Positions 18,301 through 24,683 of a DNA stretch of 24,683 bases are shown one piece after another. Positions within the stretch are counted from its first letter, which is position 1. The number at the start of each line of letters is the position of its first letter. The translations under genes were made by a program, and so were the position numbers. The DNA lies in NCBI GenBank assembly GCA_018398765.1, contig JAHBMJ010005776.1, forward strand, positions 41,747 to 66,429, given 5' to 3'. Under the pieces are notes generated by a model, which was not told the DNA's origin, ran no database searches, and saw only the letters and a program-made list of their open reading frames with translations. Origin of the DNA: Chromera velia (Eukaryota > Sar > Chromeraceae).

Positions 18301-19253
18301 CAGACACTGTCAGAATGGTTGTCTGTGGGAGAGAAATCAGGTCCTTAGACTCGCAAAGATCCTGCTTGCATTATCTGTGTAACGTGCACGTTTCAGGGGA
18401 GTGAAACACCAGATTATTGATTGAATGAAAAGAAGAGGGGGTGAGAGATATGCCTGTGTAAAAAAAGGAACGGATCTAATCGCATGATTTAAATTTTCAA
18501 AGAAAAAGAATGTGTAAATCATGATGGATTTGGCCAGACCAGTTGCACAGCTTCTGTATGCTGACGCTTTCAAAGACAAGATCGCACGACACTGAGGGAA
18601 TCCTGCCAGGAATCCTGTTTGCCAAACTAGTTGCCAAAACATATCATAAATCACACACTTGTATCTACATGCGGTTTTAAAACAACTTTTTACACTTCTT
18701 TTTACATGCCGACAGTATGGTTGATAAGTAGAAGTTAAAATTTTTGAAGTTTCTTTTACCAGTATCTATTAGGTACTATCAATATATTTCTGATGAATTA
18801 AAAACATAATTTTTTGAAAGACATGTATGTTTTCAAACCTCTATTACTTCAGCAACACTGTGTGCTAATTCATATTATTGCAAGAATACACAAATTCAAT
18901 GACAGCTATAATCTTAGGCAAAAAGTTTACGACGGTACTCGTTGTCACAATACGTTGAAACGAATTATAGTTTTAGAAGTTATTAAGAAATATTAAGAAC
19001 TCGTTTCTCTTCTACTGAGAGAATGATATGGCAAACCAGTTCGATCTGTTTCTGAGATAGTTCAAAATATTCAAACACTGGCTTACGTTATATTGTATCA
19101 GAACCGTCTATATACCTTTACTACATGAGGACGTGGCATGCATACTGAACCTAAGTGAACTTTTCATCATCCGAATCCTTTCGACAATTGGGAGCCTCAA
19201 TAGGAGGTATAGCGCTGAAACTCGCGCTGGCTTGAGCCTGTAGCCTTGTCTCA

Positions 19254-19365
19254 GTGCGCAAAACGTGCGCAAAAATTGACTGCATGCATTAATTTGTACG
19301 TTAATTGAAAATTATTCATTAATTATTAATTAAACTGCATGCATGCATGATCGCGAATGCATGCA
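19254..19365. promoter_or_regulatory. Upstream motif cluster: GTGCGCAAAA x2 and TGCATGCA x4
   Basis: GTGCGCAAAA occurs at 19254-19263 and again at 19265-19274, an 11-bp step. TGCATGCA occurs at 19281-19288, 19336-19343 and 19340-19347 (overlapping), and 19358-19365. TACGTTAATT occurs twice, near 19297 and 19370. In Plasmodium an ApiAP2 protein binds TGCATGCA; chromerids also have ApiAP2 proteins, so these are candidate AP2 sites 260-345 bases before the phosphatase ATG. This is an inference from motif match alone. Confidence 0.45.
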
Positions 19366-19624
19366 TGAGTACGTTAATTAATAATTGGCGATGTACGTAT
19401 ATATAACTCTACGGTTTGAGTATAGGATTTTGAGACACTGCAGGGCCCCCGTAGCCTGACAGGCAGCCTCTGTCTCTCGACAGAAGTCAACAACTTTGCC
19501 ACAACACGACGTGTTGCCCCATGTTGAGTGATCGCCGAGCGCATTGATACATACTACCGATCGAATTGCAAGCAGCCACTGTCAAGAGACGGCAACGGCC
19601 CGTCCCACGTAGCTTCTCAGCAAA

Positions 19625-22252
<2,628 letters not shown>

Positions 22253-22692
22253 TCAATCAATCGTCGAACCGGCACCCAGAAAAGAGCAGGCACACGACCC
22301 AAGCATGCAGCTTGAAATGATATTAGATTGCATGGCAATCTCTCAAATGTCGGGGGGTACAACTGAAGACCTAGCTGAAGACCAACGCACAAAAAAATCC
22401 TTTTTGTTTGTATGACGATCACTAGGACGATCAAGAAAATCTAACCTCAAAACTTTCTTAATTTAAAAAACATCGCGAGGTAACTGATAAAAAAAAAACA
22501 TATCAGACTGCTTAGTAAGTTTTAAACTAAACCTCGCATTCTAGCCAGGGAAATCCAATTAAAAAAGGTTTTTCATCATATACATAGAATTTTGTTTATG
22601 AGATGTATATATAGATTATAATGCATAAAAAAAATAATTTTAAAATTATCATGAAATCTGAACTACGAACAGTAGTGTATATGGTATATACC
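22253..22692. other. AT-rich 3' flank of the phosphatase gene
   Basis: No gene is seen. The first 180 bases are probably 3' untranslated sequence; the rest is AT-rich with poly-A runs near 22389, 22490 and 22627. It borders the nested mobile elements on the right. Confidence 0.6.
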
Positions 22693-22997
22693 CTGCAAGT
22701 TGCCAGGAATATGAAGGAATTTGAGGTAGGAATATGAAGAAACATGCAGGAATATGACTTATGATGATGATGACATTGTAAGAATATGAAGGAATATATA
22801 GGATTATACAGGAATATGAGATAGGAATCTACAGGTCAAAATTGATAGGAATTAAAAAAATAAATTCCTATAAACTAGGAAATTAAGACAAAATTTCTTA
22901 GCAGCAGGAATTTAATAAAAAACACAGGTAAGAATATGAAGGAATATACAGGAATATGACTAGGAATATAAAGGAATTTGAGGTAGGAATATGAAGG

Positions 22998-23844
22998 CAG
23001 GGTTGCCGATTTTTTTGGCGGTAGACAAGCTTCATTACCGGTAACCGGTAATTACCGGCAGAGTTTGCTAGCAGTTGGAAAAGACTTTACAGAATTCTAA
23101 CAATCACTCACACTCCCTTATAGGTCAATCAATCAATCATAGGTAGCACAGTCCGAAGAAGTGCTTTTACTGTCCAGTTGCAACTGGCAGTATGCAAGGT
23201 GTAAGACAGTCACTAGGTCAAGTGATGCATGCCGGTCGATCCTATGATCTATGTTATTAATTATATTGATACAGATCATAATACAGATACAGATGGATCA
23301 AACAGAACAAAGACACAAGCAAGAGGAAGTCTCTTCATATTGTTGTGAACAGTATTAACTTCTGTAAGGTGTGAACTCTGGATGAGTATACCTTAGGAGC
23401 CGACTACGCTAAGTACTGCTAAGTCGTTACTCGTCCCTTACTTTGATTGCTTTCAAACGACGGCTCAAGGCATGATACAGAGAAACAGAACAGTAGGAGA
23501 TGGAATAGAGTCCATTTAAGGAAAAAGGAGTAGCTGTTGGACAGAGCTGTTAGAACTTTATGTCACTTTAATATAGGGGTGATCGAAGCAGTTAAAATAT
23601 AATTGAAATTATAGTAAATTATAAAATTTATATATATATTTTTTTTGTTGATAGGCTTTTCAAATGTTAATAAACACTTTAAAACATGTTTTTGAAGGTT
23701 GGCGCCGCAGACGAAATTTTTTTTTTGACCCTATAATTTTTATTTTTTTTTTTATCGGTAAAAGGAAGGTAGACTGAGGCCATTACCGGTTACCGGCAAT
23801 TGCCGGTAGACTACACCTGTTACCGACCAGAAAAATAACCCTGT
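22998..23844. mobile_element. hAT-type non-autonomous element nested in the outer element
   Basis: The element starts CAGGGTTGCC and ends AATAACCCTG, giving CAGGGTT ends. It is flanked by a perfect 8-bp duplication, TATGAAGG, at 22990-22997 and 23845-23852. An 8-bp duplication and CAGGG-type ends are hallmarks of hAT elements. The 847-bp interior has no frame of note, so it depends on a transposase made elsewhere. Just inside each end is an array of TACCGG/ACCGGT palindromes, and a perfect palindrome CCAGTTGCAACTGG lies at 23174-23187. It inserted into the GGAATATGAAGG repeat of the outer element. Confidence 0.85.
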
Positions 23845-23892
23845 ATGAAGGAATATACAGCGATATGGGGTAGGAATATGAAAGAAAATAAC

Positions 23893-24209
23893 ATCAGTAG
23901 GTTAACATAAAGAGGTACTGTCATAATAATTATTAATTTTGATAATGACTCTGTATTTCATAATGATTAATAATGGGGAGTCATCTATTTTTTGAAGCCA
24001 ATTTCTCATCCTAAAATCACTTTCTCAAAAAATTGTTTAAACGAGCTGATTTCTCTCTTAAAGATAAATCTTTATGGCTATAAAACTCCTTGAAATTCTT
24101 ATTTTTTTCATAAGACCACCGTGACCCATATAATGATTATGAGGATTTTATAGTCACTACTAGAGTCACTATAATGATATCATAATGATTCACGAGTTAA
24201 CCTACTGAT
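23893..24209. mobile_element. Third nested inverted-repeat element (MITE-like, about 317 bp)
   Basis: The ends ATCAGTAGGTTAAC (23893-23906) and GTTAACCTACTGAT (24196-24209) are perfect inverted repeats of 14 bases. AT dinucleotides at both borders could be part of the repeat or a 2-bp target duplication. The interior is AT-rich with ATAATGATT motifs in both orientations and no frame. The family is not assigned. Confidence 0.65.
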
Positions 24210-24420
24210 CGATAAATGATTTTTGGGTACCAAGAATTTAATTTAATTTAAAATTATTTTTAATTTTAAATTCCTACCGATTAAATTCTACCTGTAGATT
24301 CCTACCTCATATTCCTGCATAATCCTATACATATTCTTTCATATTCCTACCCTATATTTCTGCATATTCCTTTATATTCCTACATACCCCAAATTCTTTC
24401 ATATTCTTGGCAACTTGCAG

Positions 24421-24683
24421 AGTGGTCTAGAAAATTAGGAGAAATCTAAGGAGAAATTATCTAAGAAATTATATTAATAGCATTGTTAAGGCCTACTTAG
24501 AGGGGTTGGCGCTAGTAAGTGCTTGCAGAGGTTCAAGGGTCTTCAGGGCTTGATGTCGCTGGAGCGATTCAGGTCGATCCTTAGTGACAGACTCGATCGA
24601 TGTCAGGAGCATGGAGCTTTCTTGCGATTCAGTGATCAATCTGATTTCATAGTAGTCTTCCAGAAAGTCTTTCAGAAGTCTTT
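24421..24683. other. Right-edge sequence without a recognised feature
   Basis: After the outer element the base composition becomes balanced again from about 24490. No frame of useful length and no repeat was recognised. It may be the flank of a gene beyond the window. Confidence 0.5.

Larger units (their letters stand above)
18153..19624. other. Intergenic region between the DUF1997 and phosphatase genes
   Basis: No gene is seen. Positions 18155-18300 are a CAGACAGA/GACAGGCA microsatellite just after the stop, probably 3' untranslated sequence. Positions 18620-19100 are AT-rich. The last 400 bases are likely the promoter of the phosphatase gene and hold GTGCGCAAAA and TGCATGCA motifs and TACGTTAATT repeats. 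An ATTAATTA-rich stretch lies at 19287-19335. Confidence 0.6.
22693..24420. mobile_element. Outer fold-back element with terminal inverted repeats of about 150-170 bp
   Basis: The left end starts CTGCAAGTTGCC and the right end finishes GGCAACTTGCAG. The outermost 31 bases match with two mismatches when one end is reverse-complemented. The similarity continues, imperfectly, for about 150-170 bases on each side, through GGAATCTACAGGT (near 22823) and its complement near 24295. Both arms are built from short degenerate GGAATATGA-like units. No clear target-site duplication is seen. It carries no transposase frame and is interrupted by two other elements, so it is non-autonomous and the oldest of the three. 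Confidence 0.75.

Noticed and set aside
18059-18307. Minus-strand frame of 82 codons overlapping the last DUF1997 exon
   Set aside because: It is the antisense of exon 7 and of a CAGACAGA repeat.
22723-22997. Short GGAATATGA repeats as a CRISPR-like array
   Set aside because: The units are about 10 bases, degenerate, without uniform spacers, and mirrored in inverted orientation at the other end of a mobile element.

Overview
The window is nuclear DNA of a photosynthetic eukaryote. A chromerid alga such as Chromera velia is the best guess, from gene style only, with no database match to confirm it. Genes are split by introns ending in TGCAG. Several introns are almost pure (TC)n, (TCTG)n, (CA)n or (GA)n. 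One gene encodes a DUF1997 protein, a family of cyanobacteria and plastid-bearing eukaryotes, and its N-terminus looks like a signal peptide plus transit peptide. No bacterial operon structure, rRNA, convincing tRNA or CRISPR array was seen.

Layout from left to right. Positions 2-1033 (+) hold the C-terminal part of an IS630/Tc1-mariner (DDE_3-like) transposase that enters from beyond the left edge; its second catalytic Asp is Asn and its helix-turn-helix region carries a perfect 27-bp tandem duplication. Positions 1795-1327 (-) hold a small two-exon gene with a clean splice junction but an in-frame TAG, probably a relic. Positions 2721-3863 (+) hold an intronless tandem HNH-endonuclease-like protein (NUMOD4-HNH-NUMOD1-NUMOD4-HNH) with a mitochondrial-type presequence. 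Positions 3864-5069 are AT-rich with one GC-rich hairpin island.

Positions 13922-5070 (-) hold a large F-box/leucine-rich-repeat gene that I assembled by hand into about 20 exons (about 1,080 residues). Nearly all joins agree in codon phase; the exon 9/10 join, exon 14 and the last exon are unresolved. A shared 600-bp divergent promoter region (13923-14520) separates it from a seven-exon DUF1997 gene at 14521-18152 (+), whose model is complete and in frame (346 residues). After a 1.5-kb spacer with clustered TGCATGCA and GTGCGCAAAA motifs comes a four-exon gene at 19625-22252 (+) for a secreted PPP-type (Shewanella-like) metallophosphatase with an acidic insert (509 residues).

The right end (22693-24420) is a nest of three mobile elements: an outer fold-back element with terminal inverted repeats of roughly 150-170 bp, a hAT-type non-autonomous element inside it with a perfect 8-bp target duplication, and a third small inverted-repeat element. 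The genes do not form an obvious pathway. The F-box gene suggests ubiquitin-ligase substrate recognition, the DUF1997 product a plastid protein, and the phosphatase a secretory-pathway enzyme. The many plus-strand open frames between 5 and 14 kb are shadows of introns and microsatellites.
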